From Agrocybe praecox (Eukaryota; Basidiomycota; Agaricomycetes; Agaricales; Agrocybaceae), in NCBI GenBank assembly GCA_964017145.1, contig OZ024841.1, positions 3,410,001 through 3,474,000 on the forward strand: DNA of 64,000 nt, read 5' to 3'. Every line of letters begins with the position of its first letter. Positions within the stretch are counted from its first letter, which is position 1. The position numbers and the translations under genes are program-made. Below the pieces are notes generated by a model. The model was not told the DNA's origin and searched no databases. It saw nothing but the letters and a program-made list of their open reading frames with translations. Positions 22,268 through 32,470 of the stretch are shown piece after piece.

Positions 22268-25130
22268 GAAGACGGAGCAATATGAGAGTGAGACGGTGGT
22301 GGCGGCGACGCGCAGGAAGGACACGCGTACAACGTCATGCCAATACCCGCGACACAGAGTCTACCAGCGCCCCCAAGTTCATCTAGACGCCGACAGCAAC
22401 GCGCGACCGTTGCTCTTTTTCCGAACCAGTGGGATCACCAACAAAATCTCCCAGCGACCGCACATCACGAATTGAATCAATCCAGCGGGAACCGGAACGC
22501 AGCAGCACTTGGATGGGTACCCATACCGGACGTGTATGCGCCCCAGCTTACGCGGCTGCCCATTCATGCCGAAACATCCCCAAATTTGAGCCGTATTTGC
22601 TCCTGCAGACCCTGGGAGAGGGCGAGTATGGAAAGGTCAAGCTCGGTCTGCATAGTCAGTGGGGAAAAATTGAGGTTTTCAAGGTATTTTTCCTTCCTCC
22701 TATCTCTTCTTTCCTCTTTCCTGTTGCGTCCAACGCTATCATTCGCAGCTTTTACTGTGAATAGATATTTTTAATTCGTGGAAGAGGGGCTGCGGCTGTC
22801 GTTCGCTCAAAATTAACTATATCTTTTTATTATTATTACGCATCAACCTGCGTCCTTCTGCCATCATTATCATTTTTACAATTTTGTTCTGTTGACTAAC
22901 TGTTCTTCCCAGTTGAAGAGGGCCGCATATCAGCGACAGATGACGCAGCAGGCACAAGCTGCTCTAGTGACAATGCGAACGTCGCGCCTGCACCTTCCAG
23001 AACTCCAGAGCATAGCCATCGTCCAGAGGCGAGGAGCGAGGGGTCCACGTCGTCCAATGCCGTCCCACCGATCGTTACCACCGCCGTCCCAAGCCAAATC
23101 AGCACCACCCCACCCATGCCCACTCGCACCCGTTCGACCCAACCTGAATACCTCTCCGAGAGCTCGCCTTCGTCACCCGTTACTGGCGTAACCATTGACC
23201 CCTCTGCATCGCTCCTCACTTCTCCATCGCCTTCTGTCGTTTCCAAGCCGGCTGGTAACAAACCTCAGCCAGGTACACCGCGGAACAAGGAAGGCCCTGC
23301 CCAGAAGAAATTTGCCAGCCCTGCTGCGTTGGGTCTGAGCGAAGACGATCCGTTCGCATGCGGTGTCGGGGTTCCTTTGACTTCGAATGCTAAAACGACT
23401 CCCAACAACCTCTCACCCGTTCGATTCCCGGCCTGCCTCCCCCAGCAGCAGTGCCAGGACCATCAAGAGCTTATCGTGTACCACCCCTACCCCCAGCACC
23501 AGCGCCCGTGTCGGTTCTTCCCATCCAGATCCCAGCTACGACGGCTCCGGCTGTTCCTGCCACGCCGTATCTGCAGTTTTTGCTGGAGCAAACGAGAATA
23601 CTTCCTCAGTTGGTAAAGCCCAAGGGGCGGGCGGGCCTTAACAAGGGGAAGTCGAGCATCGATAGGACCGGCTTGAGGAAGGTCTTCGGTGGCAAAGATG
23701 CTGGTGCCAACGCGAAAGAGGGAAGTGGGAGTCCAAGCATCAGTGCTACGCCCAGCACTGCATCGGGCGCTTCTCAGCCTGATTCGTCGAAGCCTACGAC
23801 AAGTGATGGGGAGAAGAGGGAGGAGACGAAGGAGAAGAGGGAGAAGGAGAGGGAACGGGTTACAAGTGGAAGGAGGAACACGCTTACGGGTGTGGTTGAG
23901 CCTCTCAGCAGGTCCGTTAGGAGTTGATTTCGGAACCAGAAGACATCCAATAGTTCTGTCTATTTCGAGGGTACTACCACCGCCGTACCAGCTACAACCA
24001 AGAACGCCAGCGCGAGTTTACCACCCCTACCAATACCCACCTCCATGGAATACCCACCTAGTGCAGCAGCACGTTCAACGTCCATGAACTCGGACGCGGC
24101 TGCGTTGCTATTACACTCTGCTTCACTGTCAACCAACCTGGCGAGAAGGATGGATAGGAACAGCAGAACCTCGTTGCTCCTTCTGTTCAGGTGGTGGTTA
24201 GCACTCCAACTTCGCGTGTTTCGCTCCCTGCACCTCCCACACCTGTTCGCAGCGAGACGGCTGCTTACATCTTCCTTTGTTCATAGGTTCAGGAATAGCG
24301 TTACCGCTGGCAGCAGGGACTGCGAACCTCAACAACAGACGTCGACGTCGTCGAACAGGCTCGGTGCGATTTATGGCTTCACTTCGTCGTCGTCGTCGCG
24401 GGCACAACAGAAGCAACAACAGCAGCAGAATGCTGTCCCACCTCATCCTTATAGTGAGCTGTGTGTCCATCACGGTGCAGTGGATCAAATGACAATTATC
24501 ACAAGGCCACCGCCGGAGGTGCTTGGGGGTATAGCTGTTGAGGCGCAGATGGAGAGCGAGTAGGAGGTTAGGTGTGTTAGGGTGAAGAAGAAGAGGGAAT
24601 ATGCAGTCATCGTTTCGTCTGCTTCTGCTGCTGAAGGACACGAAGAAGGAAAATTAGCAGGGTTGGCTGTGATCACCATGATGAGTAATGCAGCCCCTAG
24701 CGGCGTTGATAAGCGCGGCTTACCGCTTCCCTCTCCGTCTGGCACGTTCTCAGCAACCGTCCAAAGTCGCGTCGTGTGTTCCTCCCACATCAGCAGCAGC
24801 GTCATCTTATGGGGCCTCGAACACACTGTCATTCGATGACGAACATTACGCCGTCGATTGTGAGCCTCTGCCCTCGACCGGTGGGCTTGTAGAATCTTCA
24901 TGCGTGAATCCTATCACACCTATTATGTCGCCTGGACAGGAGGCATTCCCTTTCACCAGTGGCTCTGTCTCTGGCGCGGTCGGACCGGGATATGGCGATC
25001 CATCGCAGGACGCTGGAGATGAAGCTTCGAAGCTTCGAAGTGCAGTTCAGCGTCGAGCTGACGAGGTTGGATAGACCGAACGATACGTGTAGTTTGGATA
25101 TGGAAGGTTGAAGGGAAAATTGAGGAGTTA
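22268..25130 (+). pseudogene. Degenerate KIN4/Frk1-type Ser/Thr kinase relic
   Basis: Fragments in changing frames resemble a fungal KIN4-like kinase of the Snf1/CAMK group. Near 22590-22680: FEPYLLLQTLGEGEYGKV, the glycine-rich ATP loop, followed by KLGLHSQWG. The catalytic body (VAIK, HRD, DFG, APE) is absent; the sequence passes through an intron-like stretch (GTATTTTTCC...TTCCCAG) straight into a Pro/Ser-rich region (22900-23930). Near the end come HHGAVDQMTIITRPPPEV (about 24460-24520) and FSVELTRLD (about 25045), resembling the conserved C-terminal, KA1-like end of these kinases. Stops and frame changes occur throughout (for example after 23927 and 24562). A dead gene copy; family assignment rests on remembered motifs. 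Confidence 0.6.
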
Positions 25131-26389
25131 AGGCAGTGCGTATTCTTTTTTTTTTTCTTTTCTTCGATATTTTTTCTCTTTTCCTTCCTTTCTTCTTCTT
25201 CTTCGTTCTCTTCGATCTGCAGTTTCTGCTGGTGTCGAGACTGGGCTCGTATATCAACACCTGCTATCTTAATTTCTTTATCTCGTGTTTTTATCTTTTG
25301 TCCGGGCCATCGAACATACAAACTGATAATTATTTCTGTTTACAGGCGTGCGGACCGAATATATATCTTCTTACCAACAACCCAACATCGCCAATAATTG
25401 GCCGTCTCTTAACCAGGCTGCCAAATTCTCTCATCCTCCACCATCATCTCGTTATCGTCGTCATCATCACCCTATGCACCTATGTCACCCATCCAGTACC
25501 TATGCCTGTGCCCAAGACTGGATTCCTTGAGTATTTGATGATGTTGCCTCGGGGATTCGATCGATATACGAAGGAATAGGGATCGGCGAGGAAGATCTAG
25601 CATGTCCTGGTCGGGAAAAGAGGAGGAGGATGGGGGTAGAAGGAGGAAATAAAATCGTCGGAGCTAGGAGGGATAGGTGATCCGGGGCGTTGGTGATCGT
25701 AGTTGGGCATCGTTGGGCAGGAGGGGTGAGGTCTTGAGGCCTTGAGGTTTCTTTTTTTCTTCTTCAAAATCCTTTCTGCGACGCGCTTGCTCTCGTTGTC
25801 TTTCGATATCTGGGGTTGGATTTCTGTTTTCCAGTATCTGTATTTTTCTTTTTCTTTTGTTTTTATGTTTCGTTTTCCTTTTTCTTTCCTCGTCTTTTCA
25901 TTCCTCTGATGACTTTCTTGTGGACCTTGTTGTCCGCTTTTCGCTTTTTTTTTTTTCTCCGACAAAAATGATTCGTGTCTGTACTGTAATTCGGACATTT
26001 CTTTTGCTTGTTCTTCCTTTTTTCTTCTTTCTCTCGTATATGCTCCATTTCTTTCTTCTCCTCATTACCTCCTCCATTCGTCTAGGCGAAGGGTTTTTAC
26101 GTTCGGTCTTCTCTTAGTACTCTCTACTTTCCGTCATCGGCCTAGGTCAACCAATCCCCCATCCATTTCCCATCATTATCGACATCATTCCAACACAATA
26201 TATTTCTGCACATAATATACTTACTACTTTTCGTACTTATGTTTAATACCCCAATAATTATCCGATTCGGTTTCTTTATAAACCTTTTTTTTTTCTTTCG
26301 TCTGAAATTCCAAGTTTCAACAATCCTTCCTATCATTCACTACCTACGCCTCTCCGTTGTCCCTCCAAGGGAAACACACTGAACAAAAG
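25131..26389. other. T-rich intergenic, nothing assigned
   Basis: Long T/C runs (25145-25215, 25750-25960) produce Phe/Leu/Ser-rich frames on one strand and Lys/Arg-rich frames on the other; these are compositional. No domain, terminal repeat or RNA gene is visible. Confidence 0.45.
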
Positions 26390-28190
26390 CGGAAGTGATA
26401 GAGTGGCGATGGGAGAATGAAGCTAAGAGGAAATAGGGCAGCGTAGATGGAAATCTTGTACATGAGCAAACGGGTATATATTAAGCAATATGTGGGTTGG
26501 GCCACAGATTACATGTATCGTCGTAATGGAAGGTACATAGGTGGGGTGTGCATTGGGAAAAAAAGACACGACGATGGAACGAAATGATTGATGCGGATGC
26601 GGATGTACACGGACGAGGACGGTAACAGGGAAGAATAAGAGAAAGAGTCTAACAGGATGTAGGAAGTAGGGAGGCAAGTGGAATAAAGAAACAAAACGCG
26701 GGGATGGGAAATGAGAAATAATTAGTTGAAGAGGATAGGGAGGCCAAGTCGCAAGTACATCGACAAAGGGTGAAAAACAAAGAGAAACATGTTCGAGTGA
26801 ATATGAGCACACCGTACCACAAGTGGGAAAGGATTGATCGATGTGAGCGCAAGGATATCATTAGCGCGACAGCACTAGAGACGGGGCGAGAGCGACGAGT
26901 GGGGTGAACACCGTGAAAGCCAAGAGAAAAGGAAAAGGAAAAGGAAAAAAAAAAGAGAGAGAGAGGCGAAGCGCAGGGAGAACATAGTCCTACGTTTGAC
27001 GACGTTCGACAATCGCTCAACGTCATGCAGATCAAAGGAGCACAGAAAGAGAAGGAAGGGAAAAGGAATTGATACTTTGCGTGATTAGAGGGGTGATAAG
27101 GGAAAGAAGAGGAGGGGATGAAATTTGAAAGGCGGATTGCGATATGGGTAGAGAGATGGAGCATAGAAACACAGTTATATGGGTTGGAGGCGACCAATAA
27201 ATAGAAGGGCTATGGGGGACGCGAACAAAGAACACAAGGACAGACTGGGTGAGAATCGGTGCAGGGTGCCGGTGAAGATGGAAGGGAAGGGAACACGCAG
27301 AAAAGCGAAGGTTTTGAGGGTGACAAAACAAACGAGGGGACAAGTATGACGGAAGGGACAGCAGATAGGAGATCGATTAAGGTAGGTAGAAGGGTAATCA
27401 TTATCAATGAGACAGTGGGTACCAGTGAACAGAGAAGCAAAGGAAAAATAGTGAAAGAGTCATGATGATGATGGATTGACGAAGGGAGGAGAACGACGGG
27501 ACGAACCACGGAAACACCTATTGAGGCGCTTGATAGCGATAAAACAACGGAGGTATCTTGGGCACCGGAAGTGAGACTATGGAAAGCGTTGACCGAGGTG
27601 GGTGGGGGGATATCATGAATTGGACAACTGGATAGATAAACAGAGAAAGAATGGCAATGAGCCGGTGACAAATGGCAGATTGGCGACGAGCAGAGAGTAA
27701 GGCCACAAACAGAGGGCCTGACGTCGACAGTGCATATAAATAAACATAGGATTGTCCCGCTTGCGAAGGAAAGACGGACATGAACACCGGAGGACATGCG
27801 TTTTGATCCCAACCCTAACCCAACATGCCATCGAGGATGTTCGTATCCCGACCATAAGTTTGTCCTTCTCCCTCGAATATTTTCTAAACGTTTCGTCAGC
27901 GTTTCGCTCCTAGGAATACGGATCTGTGAGCCACGCGTGTTGAGCTGTTAAACGTACGCATAAGATCTCATTGGAGGAAGGAACCATCAGAGGACCTACA
28001 AGGGATGTACGCGCAGGGTCCGTCTATGGTTTTTCGGTACTTGGCTTTGTAGCTCTCTGTACGCTGATTGGTTTCAAATAATAGATCTTCCAACCCTTCG
28101 CCGTCCTGGACCTTCTCCTGTGTATCCTTCTCCTCCGCTTTCGCCGTCGCTCAAAATTTTGTCGTGTTCAATGGATAAGGGCCAGAAACT
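26390..28190. repeat. Interspersed repeat family A, segment 5
   Basis: Same organisation as segments 1 and 4: purine-rich plus strand, then GTTTTGATCCCAACCC...GCCATCGAGGATGTTCG (27800-27845), then the block that matches 6650-6930 (GGTTTTTCGGTAC...CTGTACGCTGATTGG). No gene evidence. Confidence 0.6.
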
Positions 28191-28479
28191 AACGAACGAA
28201 AAGTTGATGAAGAACCCGAGCGACGCGGAACTCGGACGCACAACAATGAAATTGTACGTTTGCTGAGAAAACTGGCGAGAATCGTAATTGTAAGAATACT
28301 GGCGAGCAAATAATAAGTATAGCGCCGTTCGGAGAGAGGGATATGAATTACAGAACACACGGTGGAAATGTTATGGTTTTCGACGGAATTGTCGATTCTT
28401 GACTCGTCTTTCTCTTGTAACACGCCTTCTCGGCTCGTTCTTAGTCTGATTTTGCTCTGTCTTAGCTCTGGTGGCATCG

Positions 28480-29112
28480 ATGGTCCATTAGACATCAGGG
28501 ATGCGACCTCGGAGGGTGTTAACGCTGGCGAACGAAACACACGAGCAACAAACGCTTAGGAAACAAAAGAGAATGCCACAGGAAAATAGACAGCACGACG
28601 AATGGAATGGTGGGATGGAGGAGGGAAAGAACGGGGGGATGATAAAGCAACGGTGGGAAGGACAGATGGGCAGCAGCGACCGATCGAGGTCAGTCGCGAG
28701 GAGCGAGCTAGGAAAAGCGAGCCGAGGTGACGCACGAACACGGGCTATCCGACACACACAGGGCTTCATGCGCATGGATCAGCAGTGCATGGATAGACAT
28801 GAGAATACGAGCACAGACGCGTTTTGAAACGGGATGGAATGATAGGAACCACCGATGGTAACTTACGCTGTGTATGCATTGCGTCCTATTCGTAAACCCC
28901 TCCACGCTAACGTGTTATATTGGCTGCTGTCCCCCCCCCCCTGCCTTTTTTCCGTTCTTTCCCTCGCTTCCTTATTCCTATATTTTCCCTCCCATCCTTG
29001 CTTCACGTCCCTTGCTAATTTCATTAACTATCAGTCGAAGGTGGCCTGCTGTTTCATATCATCTCGCATCTTTTTTCTCTATTCTCTTGCCCTATATTTT
29101 AAGCTCGAGCTC
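28480..29112. repeat. Interspersed repeat family A, segment 6
   Basis: 28480-28830 resembles the purine-rich start of segment 1 (6100-6400); 28855-29060 aligns with 7190-7680; 29060-29112 aligns with 9360-9410. The run is interrupted at 29113 by a DNA transposon and resumes at 29968. Includes a C11 run at about 28932. Confidence 0.5.
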
Positions 29113-29120
29113 TCAGATCT

Positions 29121-29959
29121 GGATGGCCAGTCCGCCCAAACTATTGGATAAGCATTCCCACGTTTTGACAGCTGATCCGCCATGCCGATTGACATAGACT
29201 GTCAATATTTTGTAGAAGCCGTAAAAGAAGCCGTCAAAGATGGTTTGGGGGAAATTAAGAAGGTTTGCCTGCCGAGACGGCCTGGGATTGCGGAACTTTC
29301 ATTGTCGAAGTCCCTTCACAGCCTATGGGCCCCGGGGGTACATATATCAAATACAATTAAAAGCTGTGCTATAGTATATGTCTTCTTTTCTGAAATTTAA
29401 CAAACCTCTGTGGGGTGCTTGACTTATTATTAAATGCCACATAATAGGTTGTACACTGAATTTAAGCCAAGTCAACGTTGCGTTGGGAAAAATTCAGTGC
29501 TTGGGTTGGAATAAAAAATGGCTTGATCAAGAACAGAACACTGTGCTACTAAGACGCACGAGAATTATAAGTTGTAACGACTACAACCACTGCTCTAACA
29601 CGTCTTATTTTTAATGCCGTTTGACGTCGTGACGGCGGATGCACCTTTCCGCTTTTTAACTCGCAACTGATGTATTGTTGCTGAAATCCGAGTGAAAGTA
29701 TTTTTTTACAGTAAGTATGACATTGTAAACCTACAGTAATGCCATATTATAAGGAAAGCATGTTATTTCAACACCCATCCTCCTAGGGCAAGGCTATCTG
29801 CCTAGCGGAGTTGAATATCTATGTGATTCCGCCTCTCATGCCGAAAAAGGCCGCATCTTCTCAGACGGGATTCCCTGTCACGTCGCGCCAAAGAAGCGGT
29901 TCTGTCAGGAAATTAACGTGGGATTGCTTATCCAATAGTTTGGGCGGACTGGGTTTTCC
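29121..29959. mobile_element. 839-bp non-autonomous DNA transposon in repeat A
   Basis: Imperfect terminal inverted repeats of roughly 45-55 bp: GGATGGCCAGTCCGCCC at the left and, inward from the right, GGAAAACCCAGTCCGCCC, both continuing AAACTATTGGATAAGC. Flanked by a perfect 8-bp duplication TCAGATCT (29113-29120 and 29960-29967). The homologous position in the 9.4-kb copy of repeat A is uninterrupted. Short frames inside (for example 29182-29400) show no known domain. An 8-bp duplication fits hAT, P or KDZ-like groups; the ends do not settle which. Confidence 0.75.
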
Positions 29960-29967
29960 TCAGATCT

Positions 29968-30369
29968 TAGTGTATGTAATCCTTCTCTCCCTTCCTATTT
30001 TTATTCTACTCTATCATGTATTTATCCATCTGCATTATATTTGCTTCTCTCTCTTCTCCTTTCTTCCATCTTCCATTTTCTTATTTCTCTTTTTCCTCAC
30101 CTTTCTTTGTTTGCTTCCAGTAACTTTTGTGTCGACGACAACGATAAAAACGCTGGAATGAACGCCTTAAAATATCTGGGCATCAGAATCGATGTCGCCA
30201 ACTCAACCATAGCTATTGTATGTACGTGTGCACGGCAAATACACAAATGTAAATATAATATTGCAAAAATACAAAAATACAAAAACGGGTCGCATGTTTG
30301 GATTAAAATGATCGGATCACAATGAACAAGTGAATGAGAAAATGACAAGTGGAACATGGACGGGGAATG
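29968..30369. repeat. Interspersed repeat family A, segment 7, cut by Gypsy LTR
   Basis: Aligns with 9420-9885 through GAATGAGAAAATGACAAGTGG to GACGGGGAATGC, where the Gypsy 5' LTR begins. In the 9.9-kb copy the sequence goes on TACGTGACGCG; that continuation is not found on the other side of the Gypsy element. Confidence 0.6.
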
Positions 30370-30370
30370 C

Positions 30371-30852
30371 TGTCAGGGTTTCCCCTATTTTCCCTTATTT
30401 TTCTATATTTATTTCGCATTTTTCTCTTTTGTAGATGTGTAGATATCTTATCTGTTTCATATCTTTGATTATCTCTTGATTATATCTTGATTATCATTTG
30501 ATTAGATACTTATCAGTTTAATTTCCCATGAGCATAGCCTCATCCATTCTACATCATTCCACATCATTCTTTTACTTTCTTTATGATGTCATTGCCTTAT
30601 TCATCATTCCTTTCTATGATGTCATAGAGGAATATTCTAGAATAGCTGTAGGGTATATATACTGGACATGTAGGTAGCTGTAGCCCCAGCTTCAATCTCT
30701 TAGGATATCCACTATCATTGGTGTGATCTCTTAGAACCATTGAGTGTCTCTCTCTCTTCATCTCTCTATCTCTCTCTCTCTCTCTTTTTCTCTCCCTCTT
30801 GCTTTGTCTTTGTTGGTGGCCTTGTCACACTGATCTTAGTGTTGCCCTGACA
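30371..30852 (+). repeat. Gypsy 5' LTR
   Basis: 482 bp, TGTCAGGG...CCCTGACA. Carries a GGTATATATACTGG TATA region (about 30651) and an (CT)n microsatellite near its 3' end. Differs from the 3' LTR by several substitutions and a 12-bp indel (an extra ATTATATCTTG-type unit here). Confidence 0.93.
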
Positions 30853-31364
30853 GAAGATTGAAGCTCTCTCAGACAACTCCACCAATCACTATCCATCATC
30901 CTGCATTTATCTACACCAATCTATTCATCTCTCTTTCCACCATTTCTCCTCACATCCTCTCACCACATATATCATTTCCTTTATCATCACCAACCCTTCA
31001 ACCTCCAACATCCTCCCAATCCTCTCTATCATTTCTCCCTCCCCAATTTCAACATCTCCTCAAGACATCTCTCTTTCTACTGGGTTTCTCACTCTCTGTT
31101 GTGTGTTGTGTGTGAACTTGTAGATAGGGATACCAACTGTTGGGGCAGATTCAGGCCAACTGTTTCTGTCTTTGGTGGTCTAGGAAAATACCAGGTAGTC
31201 AACCCTGTGATCCTAGGTTTAGACCCACTGTGCCTGGGGTGACAACTGGGTATCCAGTATATAGTTTTTTTTTTTAGTTACTTAGTTTAGTCTCAAGGGC
31301 ACTTTTTGTAGGTAGCTTCTTCCACACACACACCAGAGAGCCTCTACTTTATCTGCACCACAAT

Positions 31365-32462
31365 ATGGACACTACCAATATCCTCCCTACCACTACTTTT
31401 CCTTCTGTAGAAGAGCTCCTGCAACAAATCTCTCTTCTTACCCAGGAGTTAAACCTCTTAAAACAACAGCAGCAACAATCCACCACCACCCCTATTACAC
31501 AGTCATCACCTTTTTCTGCTGCTAGAAGAGCTGATACTCTCTCTCCCAATCATGGTGCTCCCTCCTTCTTTGGTTCACATTCTGGAATCAAAGTTTCCCC
31601 TCCTGAGCCATATGATGGTTCAATGCAAAAAGCAGAAACCTTCCTTAGCCAACTCAAGTTATATTTCTATGGGAAGGGCATCACAGATGATCTTCAAAAG
31701 GTTGTTTGTGCTCTATCCTATATGAAAGGAGGTACTGCTGGAAAATGGGCACTTGATAAAACCGAAATTCTAGATGGAGATTATTCCAAAGAAGGCCTTT
31801 GGGATGATTTTGTCTATGAGTTCAGGGAAGTCTTTGGAGATCCAGACCCTGCCAGCACAGCCAGACACAAAATGAACTTGCTCAAGCAGGGAAGTCAAAC
31901 TGCTGATGAGTATGTGGCTAGCTTCAGGGAATTGGTTTCAGACACTGGGTACAATGATGCTGCATTGGTTGAGAAATTTCAGACTGGGCTCAACAGATCT
32001 CTCAGGGAAAAAGTTTATAGTGTACCTGAGATGCCCAAAACTCTGAATGGCTGGATTTCTTGGGCTACCAAGCTGGACAGGCAATGGAGACAGATGGAAG
32101 CATTCAACAAATCTACTTCCTCTTCCTCTTCCTCTTCCTCTTCTCCATTTTCTAAGGCTCCTTCATCCAACAAGCCTCAGTCCAAGCCTGCTACCCCCAG
32201 TTCAACTCCCTTTGTTGGCAATCAGAGAAATCAAGTTGCTCAAGCAAGGCAACCAGATGTAGTTCCTATGGAAGTTGATTCAGGATGGAAGTCAGTCAGG
32301 CCCCTCATCTGCTTCAAATGCAGAAAGCAAGGTCATAAGGCAGCTGATTGCAGGTCTTCAGTCAACATCAATGCCATGAACCATGAGGAGCTGAAAGACT
32401 TTTATGGAAAACTGATCAAGGAAGAAGAATCCAACAAGGAAACTCCACAGAAGAATTTTTAG
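31365..32462 (+). CDS. Gypsy Gag with CCHC zinc knuckle
   Basis: 365 residues. An N-terminal Gln-rich coiled-coil-like stretch (about 20-45), the retrotransposon gag core (KVSPPEPYDG, AETFLSQLKLYFYG, TADEYVASFRELV, about 85-225), a Ser-rich linker and a CCHC knuckle CFKCRKQGHKAADC near 320-335 for RNA binding. The frame is open. It ends at AAATTTTTAG, where pol is open in the -1 frame, so Pol may be made by slippage on the T5 run, or by reinitiation at the ATG nine bases on. Confidence 0.9.
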   Translation: MDTTNILPTTTFPSVEELLQQISLLTQELNLLKQQQQQSTTTPITQSSPFSAARRADTLSPNHGAPSFFGSHSGIKVSPPEPYDGSMQKAETFLSQLKLYFYGKGITDDLQKVVCALSYMKGGTAGKWALDKTEILDGDYSKEGLWDDFVYEFREVFGDPDPASTARHKMNLLKQGSQTADEYVASFRELVSDTGYNDAALVEKFQTGLNRSLREKVYSVPEMPKTLNGWISWATKLDRQWRQMEAFNKSTSSSSSSSSSPFSKAPSSNKPQSKPATPSSTPFVGNQRNQVAQARQPDVVPMEVDSGWKSVRPLICFKCRKQGHKAADCRSSVNINAMNHEELKDFYGKLIKEEESNKETPQKNF

Positions 32463-32470
32463 AGGCACCA

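Noticed and set aside
25136..25579. 147-codon ORF beginning in a poly-T tract
   Set aside because: Phe/Leu-rich frame produced by T/C runs; no domain or codon-use support.
30700..30800. CT microsatellite as an independent repeat feature
   Set aside because: Part of both Gypsy LTRs, so described there rather than separately.
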